Program-made: the position numbers and the translations under genes
Shown here: piece by piece, positions 33,060 to 45,262 of the stretch
Position numbering within the stretch: position 1 is the first letter of the stretch
How the letters are laid out: each line of letters starts with the position of its first letter
The notes under the pieces: model-generated
Told to the model about the DNA's origin: nothing
The model's input: only the letters and a program-made list of their open reading frames with translations
Databases searched by the model: none
Assembly (NCBI GenBank): GCA_003952965.2
Contig: CM025849.1
Location: 33,206,128 to 33,270,127, forward strand
Origin: Morella rubra
Lineage: Eukaryota > Streptophyta > Magnoliopsida > Fagales > Myricaceae
DNA length: 64,000 nt
Direction of reading: 5' to 3'

Positions 33060-34780
33060 TTTTGAGTGTTGATTTTCCAAATTTTGTTGAATACACTTGT
33101 ATTCTAGAATAATTTTGAAAATGAACATGTCCATATTATATAAAAAGAGACAGAAGTCCAGCCACAAAACAAACTCCTGGGGCTAAAAACATGATATTGC
33201 TGAGTGAAGAAAGAAAAGTAAAAAAACAAAATCGGGGAGGCTTAGCCCATTAAATTTCCATAACCTACAATGTAGAAGGAATGAGGGTGGAACCTCCCCA
33301 ACATGCGAGAAGGCACGTGCCCAAGCCGCAATATAATGGGCACAAAGTTTTCCTCTCTGGAGATCTTGAAGGCAGAAAACCAAGAGAAAAGGCAAATAAC
33401 CTCCCCAGCATTGGAAATATGAATGGCAATCTTCCAGGCAGAGGCGGAAGGAGATAGGGGCGGTGGCCCAGATCTCACTCTGCCTCTCTCTCTCCCTCAC
33501 AGAATGCCGAAGGCCCGGGTCTCTCCCTCTCTCTCTGCTCAATGCTCTCTCTGTGATTCTCTGTCCTTCTCTCCTCCTCCAGAGACCACAGCTCTTTCTC
33601 TCTCGAGCCTCTAGGTTCTCTCTCTTAACTCAAGTCTCTCTCTGTTTTCTTTTTATTAAACAGATTCTTGACAATCTGTTAATTGTGTTGCCAAGTTATT
33701 TTAATTCTCGATTAAACAGAGATTGTGAAGTTATGATTAGCATTAACTGATTTTTGATGAATAATTGATGTGATCAAACAGAAGTTGTTAATTTTTTAGG
33801 ATTAATTGATTTCTTGATGAATAATTGATTAGGATTATTGTGATTATGAATTTGTTAGGTTCCAATACCAAAAGATCACTTTACCTGCACTATGTGTTCA
33901 TCATATCCATTGACACTTGATTTTCATATATAACAGTAGGTTGTTCTCTAAGACATTTTGCAAGTGGTTTTGATTTAATTTTCTATTCCATTCATAGTAA
34001 TTTTTTTCGAGATGTACGAGAACATGAATAGAAAACATAACGAGAATACTTTGTGTTTCCAATATGACTTGTTTATTTGCTTAGACATTTCCTTAATTTT
34101 TGATATTTTAACTGTTAAAATATTTTTTAGTCTTTAATTGTTTTTTGATATATCTATTTGTTTTTCTAAGATCCGAGCTGTTCTCTTAGTTCATCTTTGG
34201 GATGCTTTTGAGTAAGCTTTTCCTTTTCAAATTAAATTTCAAATACCTGTCGTCATATACTTTGATTTTCATATTGAGAGTTTGTACTATAATTGTCTTT
34301 TTATGCACACTTTATTTTTAATTTAAATTTCAGCTTTTACTTTTCCTTGTTTGTAAGTTAAAGTATGGCTTTTGTTTGTCAATAACAGTTCCTGTGTTGT
34401 GTAAGCACCAATTAATTAGTGGGTAGATAGATTTATAGAAATCATTATCTCCTCAATCTTAATATGTACATAATTCTTTAGTTGGTGTAATTATCTGAAC
34501 TTAACCAGATGTTGACTTTCTTTAGTTGGTGCCAATAGTTACTTGATGCCAACAAATTTTGAGTTTGTACATGCCCATGTTTCCGTTTCAACTTTTTTAA
34601 CATAGATCTACTTGTAAGATTCTATTACCACCTCTCATCTCAACAAATAATACGGTACTTAAATTTTAGTTTTTTTAATACTTTTAGTCCTTAATTTTTT
34701 ATATTTTAAATATAAGATACTTTTTACGCTATGTTTTTTATAAAAAAATTATCATTTCGCCGTAAGAGATCGACCCTTCC
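33060..34780. other. Intergenic DNA with a CT-rich tract
   Basis: 33195-33430 on the minus strand could be the end of a LINE RNase H (CAHYIAAWARAFSHVGEVPPS), but support is weak. 33470-33640 is strongly CT-rich with many CTCTCT runs. 33640-34780 is AT-rich with nothing recognised. Confidence 0.35.
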
Positions 34781-35159
34781 CGTTGAGTCCCGGTCCCGCC
34801 ACTGCTAACACTCACGCAGCAACGGGCAGCTCCCACGACCAGCCACCCGCGAGACTTACGCAGAACTTTCATAACCTACGAGGACCATTAGCAGAGCCTC
34901 TGAAGGCGACCTGCTGTTCACTATTTGGCACAGCACTTTCACAGGGAACACAAGTGAAACCACGCTCACCGCGCCTCCTTCAACCACAACCGTGCAACCT
35001 CACGGAAACTTCCAGAAAATGGGCCATCACCCCTCTCCTGTCCCACGCGGTGCACCACTAGGCACACCTCAACACACAATACAACTGACACCTCTCATTC
35101 CACCACCTTGCACCACGCACGGTGCGGATCCTCTTCACTTTTCTGCCTTCCTAGGGTTT

Positions 35160-38100
35160 ATGGTTTTCCAATTCCTTCTGATTTTCGTTTACTTCGTCTC
35201 CACGCAGTCGGGCTTTGGAAGCAAAGGCAACAGAAAAAGTCAAACAATGTATAAGTCGAAGAAAGAAGCCGATAGAGGAGCACCCTCGCGGGGCCCTACA
35301 GATACCGAGGACAAACAATTGGACTTCAAGACGATCATGAAGGACATTGAGCTTTTCAGTAATTCTGTTTACACTTACTCACTTTACTTGGTTGCTTTTA
35401 CCCAAAGTTGCATATTCTAACTGCCCCCTTTTAACTTACTTCATCCATTTTATGTCAAATGAGTTTTCTCTTCTATTTAGCTCAAAATATGCGATATGCG
35501 ACTTTTATTATCTTTTTTTATTTTATTTTCTAGCTTGATCATGAAGTGGGGTTATTGGCTTTGTTTATAAGTGATTTAGTGGTTATTTTCGAATAATTGG
35601 TTAAGGCTATATGGAGATGTATATCGGACTTGTCTTGCTCATGTTGTGCTTTGTTTTTGGCTTCTATTAACAAGCTAATTGACTCTGACATGATAGGATC
35701 AGTAGATCGAGAATGTTTTACATCATGTCAAACTCGCTTAGAATTTGGTTATGGTTGGAAAGATGGGAGAGTGGAAATATGGAAGCGTGATTGGGTGTAG
35801 GTTTTTGAGTAGATGAACCTGATTCATTGGTGCTCCACCATTATTGAAATCACGCATCATAGTTTTTCTAGTTGAAATTTTTGCTTTGATTTTTAGACCC
35901 ACAAAAGGAGCAAATATAAAAAATAAAGTGAAAAATTGCAGTGGAGATGGTTTTAAAATAATCTCCTTGCATCGCTGGAATTTTGTATTATCCTCCATAG
36001 GCTAAAACTGGTTTAATGTTAATGACTAGAGTCCTTGCATCTCTACATCATACCTTTTCTTGCTTTCCCTTCGCTATCAGTTTTGATACAGGATTTTCTT
36101 TTCTTGTGAAATACATGAAGTTGGTATTATGTTGTCCAAGTAGATATTAGCGGGGAACTGTCCTTATGTATGGTAATTATGTTGAATCATACTGGCTCAA
36201 GAGAATTTAAAAGATAAGTAATTATGGAGTTAATTAAGCCATACATATCATTTGACTTTATCATAAAAGTTATGCCCTTACCCTTTGTGTGAGATTCCTT
36301 ATGAGGCTTTTGGGTTTGTTTCATTTGGAAGCTCTCTTTTTGTTGTGTTCAGTCCATCTAGGACAGGAGTATGAATTGCCTTGGAGACTTAGACGTACTT
36401 TGAAAATCAGAGTTCTTGTCATCCAACCTTTTGCATCATTATATAGATCACTGAAAAGATAGTACGCAGCCCAATTGATAAACTTGGAAGTACCTGGTGC
36501 AGAAATATGGTGATTTTCAGAATCATTTATTTTCAAATTAGCTTTGGAACTGTCATATTATCCGAACAATAGATGTTTCCTTGATGTGTAGAGAGTGGGA
36601 GGCAGTGGGCTATAATTTTCTTCTCTGATTAGTTACTTTAATGTTTGGAAAAATCTTAAGGAGGCAGGGTTGCTTTGAGTGGATAAATCATATTACTTCT
36701 ATTGTGGTCTGGGAACAATTTTGAGGGGGTTGTGCTATTTCATTTGGCTATCTGGATGTAACAGATTGCTAAGATTTGGTGAAGACTTTCTAGCATGTTT
36801 AGGTGTGTGGGATTAGCCTCGTCTTTTAACTTCTTTTTGGGTTATTTTGACCACCGGTCTTCACAGATTGCCCCTTTGCTTCCTTTTGGGTTGATAATTG
36901 GGATGGACACTTCGATGGCAGTTACTTTAAAAATAGCGACCAGATTTTGCTGGATGGACTATGAGAAGCCATTTAGGGTTTTTGTTTTGATGAAATGGCT
37001 GATGGGAATGGAAATTGTATCAACGCCTTCTTAGAGTTCTAGAAGGCCTTAAAGAGTTATCTCTTTGTTAAATAGTTAAATTTCTGAGTCGTTCTGTCTC
37101 TAAGTTTTTTGAACCAATTTGGAAAAGGCATGGAGGGAGATCGCTACATCATTCTCAACATTTATAACCTATGTGCCATTAGCATGGGACTTGGGATTGG
37201 AAAGACATTGGTGTATGCAGGTCTTAGTGTTTGTTGCGATGATGTAGATCATGGGCTTCATCAATGTATTCGTCAGTTCCAAAACACTAACCCTGGTGAA
37301 AGTGACAACTTCCCTTTCTGGTCCCTTTCAAAAGGAATTCTGACCATTGTAGATTGATCTGAATTTGCTATGAAGTTTTGGGACAGTTAGAGTCTAATGA
37401 AAAGTCTAAATATCAGGGAAACAAAGAACTTCAGAACTACCTTGTGCATTCTGGTATCAAGGTAAACAATTTTAATGAGGTACATGGACAAGCCTCCTCT
37501 CACTAGATTTAGGGGTAAGTTTTACTGGATTCCCCTTATTGTTCTGTGTACAACAGTGATCCATGTGGCAGGGTACCTTAGTGTAAAATCATGCTCCCTC
37601 TATTTACGTTCATAGGCTTCTAGCAGGGGATTTCTAAAATGAGTCATGGCTATGTTAATGATCATTGTAGTGTTCAAGCATGCTGCAATGGTGCATAAGG
37701 CGTTTCCAGTCTGGATGGCTTTAATTTGTGGAGACAGGAGGTGAGGGCTTTAGTTTGGCAGTGAAGGAAAGGCCTTCCCTTTTAGTTCTTGAAGATAGTA
37801 AAATAACATTTTTGTTTGTTTTAGCGGTTAGAAAGATTGTAATTAGAACCTGGTAAACGTTTTTGTCTTGATTGTTCAAATAGGATCCATAGTCTAGCTG
37901 AACCATTTTAAGCACATACTGTTGTGCTTCTTAACTTTTTTTTTTTTTTTTTTTTTTTTTCAAGTCTCGTCTTCTCTTTTGGTTTTTTGAATCTGATGTA
38001 AGGTAATGCCATTTCTCAGGCTCCTCACATATGACATGGAAAGAGAGAAAGGAAGTGGAGAACAGGAAGGTAGTTGATCTAGGCGGAAAGGTAAGAATCC

Positions 38101-38650
38101 TTTGCACTTTTCCCATGTTCACTAGTAGCTATATTCAGTTTGCAACCGGGAAGTAGCCAAATGGTGAACACTGGTGAAATATTTTCATTGGCAGTGGCCC
38201 TATTATATATAGTTTAAACTTCCCAAATCTGTGCTTACCCTTGAAACAGCCTCCCAAGAAGCAGAGACTACCCCTAAGTGTGGCACGACCAATGATGAAG
38301 AAACAAAAGGAAAGAGAGCAGAAAATGCTAGAAGAGGTGATTGATTTCTTCGGTCATCTTTTTTTAATGTTATGGGCATAAGTATTTATAGTTTTTCTGA
38401 CTATTGCTACTTTTAGCGTTTGATTCTTGGGAAATTTGGAGGCAAGCATGGTGGCAATGCTAAGAGATCAGTGGGGAGACGCAAGCCTGAGGACAGAGTT
38501 CTGAAAGCAAGCGAAGGACACTTCAGAAATGGTGTACTTGACGTAAAGCATCTGTTACGTCCGACTCCATCTACAGTAAATGATTCTGGTAGCCATAGGG
38601 TCACCAAAGGGAAAACTAAGGGAGGTGGAAAGAAGAATGGAGGTAAGTAA
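35160..38650 (+). CDS. DUF4602 protein (C1orf131/FSAF1-like, putative small-subunit processome factor), copy 1
   Basis: Exons 35160-35358, 38020-38090, 38250-38336 and 38417-38650 join in frame to 196 residues. The conserved core reads HMTWKERKEVENRKVVDLGGK, then PPKKQRLPLSVARPMMKKQK, KSVGRRKPEDRVLKASEGHF and NGVLDVKHLLRPTPS. This basic, nuclear-type protein family is DUF4602; the human member C1orf131/FSAF1 assists early 40S ribosome assembly. All introns are GT-AG; intron 1 is 2661 bp. The start at 35160 is the nearest upstream ATG but the first residues are hydrophobic and not family-like, so a 5' exon may be missed. A TAA at 38648-38650 replaces a Lys codon still present in the duplicate at 49258-49518 and removes the last nine residues (ending GGGRKRH). 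It may still work; expression is unknown. Confidence 0.72.
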
Positions 38651-39660
38651 AAGGGTGGTAGTAGGAAGCGCCACTAAATGCAAGCAAAATGGGAAAATCT
38701 TATCGATGGAAACAGATAAAATCAGTTTGTAGTCTAGGCCCTGTTCTCAGAGAAATGAACTTGAGCCTTGTTCATTATTTTGTGTGTTTTTTTTTTTTTT
38801 TTGCTCTGGGCTCTTCATTTTGGTTTAAATTGAGCATTTTCGGTTTGTAAACAAATTCTGTCAGTCTTTATCCATTACTTGAACTGGGCTAGGCTCTGAG
38901 ACCCAATCAGAATATTCTTCGGGCTTGCTAGGGGAGGTACGATCGGCCACACACTCTAATTCTAGGGGAGCATTGTCCTTCTCAATTCTGGATGCTCTAA
39001 TATATATATTTATATTAATGAGATCTCAATTAACCTCGCCTTCAAATAATATCTAATATCTCCATATGCTGAGGAAGAAGGACCAGACAATGACACGAGA
39101 AGTAATGGCGGATGAAGATGGAAAACTAGATGGTCCTATTTTTTTTTTTTTAATCGAAAACAACGAATGCTTTAACAGCACTTCTTCTTGAGCCCTTGTT
39201 GGTCATGATCTCTTCCTTAATGCTTTAAAAGCAGCACTTCTTTTAGAACTGTAGAGTTTGGGTGTTGGTCATATCTCTTCCCATCATTAAAATATTGGTT
39301 TTTCTTTGTATATTTTAGCCGTGAAATATTTATTATGCGATATTATGAATATGGAAACGTAATACAATCACAAATGAATCAAAAGTTTTTTTCTCACCTA
39401 TATGTCATCATATATATAATAAGATTCTATTTTCAGCCACATGCTTATGTTCTTTATGATAAATTAGATGCAACAATAATCACTTCAAGTGGATGACAGA
39501 TATGATGAGATAGTTTTTTTCTTCTTTCTAATCAGCGTGAACTACGAGTGTTGAAAACAGCTACATCTTTCATCAAGCTTTAGGTAAGTTATATTTATTG
39601 ACAGTCACCTTTATTGCAAGCTTTAGTAAGTTCAAAATATGTGGTATTTGCGACCACATC
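37160..39660. repeat. Segmental duplication, copy A
   Basis: Aligns with about 47885-52170. The match starts at ACCTATGTGCCATTAGC, covers exons 2-4 of the DUF4602 gene and introns, and continues past the gene to AAGTTCAAAATATGTGGTATTTGC. Copy A lacks the two insertions found in copy B (49997-51133 and the CACTA end at 52173). Confidence 0.85.
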
Positions 39661-41160
39661 AATATTATAATAGCAGGTGCGGCTCCAGCTATATAGGCCA
39701 CATTGGGGTTGCCTAAGGAGGAAAAAAAAAATAGACAAAAGATGTGTCAGAGTCATATTTGTCATTTGATAATGCAATCGCAATTCGCAACCATGGGACA
39801 CGCCTGCCACTTGCACATTTCAGAAGATATCCTATAAAAAGAAGACCAGCTTGTTATTCTTATTAAAAGACTTTGATTTCTCTTAATAATATAAAAAGAA
39901 CTTGATCTAATTGATGTCTTGTCACGTGATTTTATTGCATTTCCTTTCGATCCACAAGTGCTCCGTCACTTGGGATAAGTGGAAAATTATTTGAAAAATC
40001 TAAATTGCAAGAATCTTTTACACCAAATAGGTGCTAAAAAATTTCATACAACTGTGATTGAATGGTAATAATTAATACTTGAAGATGATTTATTTCTATT
40101 CTTTATTTTTCTTTGTCCAGTTTTGAAGCGCGCCTAACTTTCAAAGCATTTGTCCATGTCCATTTTTCGGTAGTTGGTCATCATTATAAATATTTTGGAC
40201 AGACTGTACCTTGCTCTTCACTTGCGAGTATCACTCTCCCTCCCTTTTCTGGTTTCTTTGTCTATGAGCTTTTTATTGTTCCTTCTTCATCTTCCCATTG
40301 CGAGCTTCTCTCCCGCAAGCTTGTCAATCTACATGATCTAGGTATATCAATATGAAGCACAGTGAAGCAAGGTGAACTTCGTCGCTTCCCTATTCACAGC
40401 AAATTCAAACTAGTAATCTTAATAGCCAAAGCTCACCGCTTATGTGAGATTTTCTCTTTTGTGTGTTTGAGTTTGGATTTCAGGGGTAAGGATTTATTTT
40501 CAAGTGTTGAATATTTTGATGGAGGTTTCTGAGTGCTGTGATTTGGGTAGAGTCACACTATCTACAGTTTCGATGAGGATATTTGTTCCGATTAAGTATT
40601 AGAGCGAGGTTGAAATCACAAAATACTGCTAGTCAGTTAGTTAATATATATATCTAAAGTACTCATAGCTATTAAGAACAAAAAAAAGTCACATGGAATT
40701 TGAGCATGTCAAATAGTTCATTTATATATAAATATTTTGGGTCCTCACAAACTGTCATCAGAATGATCATATGGTACTATTTTAAGTCCTTTGGAACGTG
40801 TGACATATATAAAATCTAGACAAAGAAAACTTATATAGTATTTTCTTTTTCTTTTTTCGTTCTTTCTATTTGTGCCATGGGATTGTATTGTGAGATGTTG
40901 TAAGGGACATTGAGTTTTTGGGAGCCGGGGTAATGCCTTAACATATGGGCCATCTCTTAGTTTTTCTCTCCCTTTCTTATTCATTCATTTCTCTCCTATT
41001 TTGACTCCTCATTACACTTTTTTCTCCAACGAATTATCATGTATATGGTATGCTTTGCTTAAATGATAAAATAAAATATGCACATAAGATAAGAGGTTTC
41101 TTTGACCTCTCTTTTTTAACTAACAGTAGTAATCGGCCACAACAATCAAGAACCATAAGT
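39661..41160. other. Intergenic DNA between the DUF4602 gene and the ankyrin pseudogene
   Basis: No coding region or mobile element recognised. 40100-40360 contains a short open frame without recognisable similarity. Confidence 0.4.
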
Positions 41161-43009
41161 GGCATGGATCCAGTTTTCTACAAAGCTGCAGCAGATGGCA
41201 GAATGGAGGCTTTCGAACATACTGATTATCCTCTTGATTTTTTTAGAACCGTTGGTAATAATACGATTCTCCATATATACGCCACAAGTCTAATTAAAGA
41301 ATCAGAATCAACAACGGCCTTTGTTAAAGCAATTCTCTGCAAGTGTCGATCACTGCTATGGGAACCAATAACAAAGGCGAGACTCCACTGTATCTTGCAG
41401 CAAGGTACGGGCATGTTAGTATAGTGAACTGCCTGATTGAGCACGCAAAAATTGATCTGCCTCAAGACCTTGAAAGCGGAATCCAAGCAGCAAGGAAGAT
41501 GCTTAGGATCACAAATAAAAAGAAGGACACGGCCTTGCACGAGGCTGTGCGCCAAAATCAGCTTGCGGTGGTGTTACTGCTGCTAAAAGAAGATCCAGAT
41601 TTTTCATACTCCGCCAATGATGCTGGTGAGACTCCACTTTACCTAGCCATCGAGAGAAACTTCGGAGATGTGGCACTCAAAATTCTTGAAAGCTGTGGAT
41701 CACCATCTTATGGTGGACCCCTTGGCAGAACAGCATTGCATGCTGCTGTAATTCGGCATGATAATGGTAATAATGCTTAGCCATTAATATACTCAACATC
41801 TAACTTGCAGTTTATTTATCTTCTAAGCATCTAGGGTGCATATATGTCAATTTAGAAAAGAGCTTATGTTTAAAACACTATATATGGTTTGTTAAAACTT
41901 ATATTGGTACTAAGTACTTATATATATACTTAAATTTATTTCTCAAATACAGCTAACGAATTTAGTTAATGGATGTAAGACTTGAGCATTATTTTTTCCA
42001 ACGACTGTTGAACAAATCGTGTAGTACTATAAATATAACTCTGCAATTAGTTTTCTTTCAATGTATTATACCATAGTCGTATAAAACTTTCTTATTCTAA
42101 TAGCTATTCACATTTTTTTTTAGGAATGATCGGAGAACTTCTAAAGAGATTTGGAGATCTAAGTAAAAGCAGACAGAATGGTTGGATTCCAATTCACTTT
42201 GCTGCATTCTTTGATTCCACAATTTCAGCACGCTTGCTAGCTAAGCTGATAGGCAAGCAGCATATATGAAAGACATAGCGGGAATGACAGCGTACAAATT
42301 GCTGCTCATCGTGGCAATAACAGCGTAATGGAAACGATTATATCACGATGTCCGGATTGCTTGCGAGTTGGTAGATAATAGAGGCTGGAACGTACTCCAT
42401 TTTGCCATTGACGGTAGAGGTGGTAAAGGATACAGTGGGAGTCATCTTGAAATATTCGTCTCTAAGTAATCTTTTGAATGAGGAGGATTTTGATGGTAAC
42501 ACACCTTTTCATCACCAGTCCAATTCTAAGGACATAGAGGAGGATCTCATGGATCACCCAAGGGTTGATAAGATGGCCTTCAACAAACTAAATCTCGCTG
42601 GTAGGGACATCACCTTATTGGGTGCAAAATCCCCTGAAAAGAAGGTAAACCGTAATTTCTAATCTTCCACTCAAACAAAAATTATTCACCCTTTTATTCG
42701 TCGCTTCTTTATTTTGTTACTTGACTCACGAGGTAAGCCATCTAACTTATGTTTCATTCAAAACTCCGGATTGGCTTGGACAGAATAAGAATATTAATAT
42801 TTTTTTTTTCAATTGAGAAGTTCTTTGATCATCAAAGGATTGAATTTCAAAATCGAACAATTCAAAGAAATTAAGGATTACATGATCTACTCCTATTTGT
42901 GTTCAGGCTTCAAAAGATGGAGACCATATATATTATCTCCTTTTTTTTTTTTTTTTAGATCAGTTAAAATTTATCAGCTAACGCTTCAATTAATGCGTTA
43001 AAAGATGAT

Positions 43010-43220
43010 ACTTAGGTGAGTTTAAGTGTATTATATTTGCATTGCGTTTGTGTATCAAAATTTTAACAAAATTTTATTAAAATTTTACCTTTACAAACAT
43101 ACATCAAAATTTTACTTTTATTTTTATCTCTCATTCACCAATTTCAATACCACCTCTTTTTAACACCAACACAAAATTTATTAAAATTTTACATCCAAAC
43201 ACTATCCAAGATGCACTGCT
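43010..43220. repeat. Possible small MITE in the ankyrin gene intron
   Basis: An AT-rich unit with several repeats of CAAAATTTTA/TAAAATTTTA. It starts near GAGTTTAAGTGTATT and ends near CATCCAAACACTATCC. Inverted ends are weak; element class not assigned. Confidence 0.25.
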
Positions 43221-43537
43221 AACATTGACGTTTGTATAGATTAGTCTTTTTCCTGCATTAAATCAATTTAGTAGCTTTTGATTTCTTGAAGATAAATTAC
43301 CATATGTCCTTTGTCGCAATTATTATATGAATTTTAATCCAACATTAAAATTTATAAGTCAAGATAATGGGGCCCTGCATCCGTACATATAAAGCTATAG
43401 AGTATATTAATTGGTGCTGCCATGCTGGGGGCTGCAACAATTCTGTGGCTGTCCCTCACCCGACGGCAGTCAAATATAGTCTTACATATATAAATTCTAA
43501 TTAGTCTCTCTCTTACTTTAATAAGTATGAATCTCCA

Positions 43538-44575
43538 TGAGACCCATGACTTTCGTTCTAGAGAGAGAGACTCCTCCCTCTCTCTAGACCCCCCCTCCCC
43601 TTGTTTGAAAAAACCCTTCCACCCACTCTCTCTGGTCGGGGGAGGAGCCTCCCCACCCTCTTCTTTCCTTTGGCCATGCTTCTGGTGGCCAAAGTCTATC
43701 TTTTTAGCGCTTTTTTGGCTTGGGATTTGGTTTTCGTTTTGGAGGTTAGGTCTCGGCCTCTCTGGTGGTCTTCTGTGTGCACGGCCTCTATGGTGGCTTT
43801 CTCTCCTTCTGGCGTCCAGATCTAACCATGAGCTGCGGTAACGTGCCAGCACGTGAGCTCTCACACACTCGACTTTTTTGCCTCACTTATGGCTGTCTTG
43901 AGCGCCTTTCGGAGGATTCAACCTATCCTACCGTGCTTAGCTCTCCCAGGCAATCTCTTTTGCCTCGGTTCAGCCTATATTTGCAGGTGTGTGTTGGCCA
44001 TGAACGGCCTCGTGCGCACATGACGCCTATACACGCGGCGTTTTTACTTCTTGCTGCCTCTGGTCGGTCCGTTGGGCCTGTTTCTCGTCTCTACCTCCTC
44101 CCCCCGTTTGGTGGATAAATCTTGCCATTTTTCTCTAGTGGCTCTCCTTACCGCCGTTTTGTGCCGCTTGATGCTGTCTGCTCTCCTCCTCCCCCTTGTG
44201 CAGCCAGTCTTTGCATGAAGATTACTTTGAATGAGTCGGATTGCTGTTTTGATCATCCTTATTCTAGCTGAAGCCGCCATCACCTTGAGCGGTGGTTGTG
44301 TTGTGTCCCGGTCCTTGTGGCCGGTTTGTGTTAGTCCTGTGTACTGGCTCTTGTGGCCAGTTTTTGTTTGTATTGTTTGTGAGTCCTTGAGGTTAGTTTG
44401 TGGTTCCGACATTGTTGTCCAGATTGGCTACCAGATCTTTAGACCTGGTTTATTGTAGGGCCTTTAGGTCCGTTTAGATTTTTCGCCAACCTTTTTGTTA
44501 TTTTTATGTACTGTTCTAACTGTATCTTTCTCGGATTTTAATATACTGTTTCAATTGCTGAGAAAAAAAAAAAAT
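43538..44575 (+). mobile_element. Non-LTR retroposon, 1038 bp, poly(A) tail and 14-bp target duplication
   Basis: Flanked by AGTATGAATCTCCA (43524-43537) and AGTATGAATCTCTA (44576-44589), a 14-bp duplication with one mismatch, and ends in A13 at 44562-44574. The first third is CT-rich (CTCCCTCTCTCTAGACC), like a LINE 5' UTR; the last third is T- and G-rich with GGCC(T/A)-type short repeats, like a LINE 3' UTR. No reverse transcriptase is encoded, so it is probably an internally deleted LINE or another non-autonomous retroposon. Confidence 0.75.
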
Positions 44576-45262
44576 AGTATGAATCTCTAGGGCCATTTTT
44601 TTCCCTCACTTTCTTTCTTTAAAATATGTATATAAAAGCTTACAGTCAGCTCAATAAATGTTTCATAGTTGCACTACATTGAGCATGTAATTGGTGATCT
44701 TGGACGAGCACGACGGGTTGTTAAGGATGAAGATCATGAAATAGAAGAAGCGATGGATGCATTGCGGAATGAGAGACAGAGAAGGCAAAGAAGATGAAGG
44801 AGGAGGCGGTGGAGAAGGAGAACAAGGATTATACAGAGAAAGCGGCAGGAGCCCATTTGGTAGTCGCTGCACTCATAACAACTGTGACTTTTACAGCAGG
44901 TATTACCATACCTGGGGGTTCCAAAGTGGGGATGACTCACACCCAGGTTCTGCAATCTTGAGGGGGAGTGCAGCTTTCAGAGCATTCGTTGTTTCAAATG
45001 AATTATCTATGTTGTCGTCCACTTGTGCTGTTTTTATCCACTTATTTGTGCCAGGGCTACGTGAAATTGAACACCGTGAAAACTTTCTATTGGCAGCCTG
45101 GCTAATGATTTTGTTGGCTATGGGAGCAATGGTGCTAGCATTTATCACGGGGTCATATGCTGTGTTAGCACCTTCCTTACCTCTCGCCATTTTCTCTTGT
45201 ATAATTGGCTTATTTTTCTTCCCTCTCCTCTTTCTCATATTTCGAAAAGCTTTGAAAGATTA

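Larger units (their letters stand above)
41164..45262 (+). pseudogene. ACD6-like ankyrin-repeat / PGG-domain membrane protein, broken
   Basis: Starts MDPVFYKAAADGRMEAF at 41164. Ankyrin repeats follow (NNKGETPLYLAARYGHVSIV, KKDTALHEAVRQNQLAVV, DAGETPLYLAIERN, GRTALHAAVI), then exon 2 at 42124 (NGWIPIHFAAFFDS, IAAHRGNNSVME, VDNRGWNVLHFAI, DFDGNTPFHH) to about 42644. A last exon from 44669 holds the PGG domain (GAHLVVAALITTVTFTAGIT, PGG, AFVVSNELSMLSSTC) with about four membrane helices. Frame breaks occur at about 41358, 42270, 42400, 44795 and 44922, so it is a pseudogene. Arabidopsis ACD6 and relatives act at membranes in salicylate-linked defence. A retroposon (43538-44575) occupies the intron before the last exon. 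Confidence 0.85.

Noticed and set aside
33195..33430. Possible LINE RNase H tail on the minus strand
   Set aside because: Only a short CAHYIAAWA-like stretch fits; there is no poly(A), target duplication or further domain.
33470..33640. CT-rich tract as a promoter pyrimidine patch
   Set aside because: No gene start follows on either strand within reach, so only a low-complexity tract is supported.
34783..35061. Open frame of 92 residues rich in Pro, Thr and His
   Set aside because: No known motif and no splice continuity to the DUF4602 exon at 35160; more likely promoter or leader DNA.
43352..43864. Minus-strand ORF of 170 residues rich in Arg and Glu
   Set aside because: It is the antisense of the CT-rich head of the retroposon; composition alone explains the open frame.
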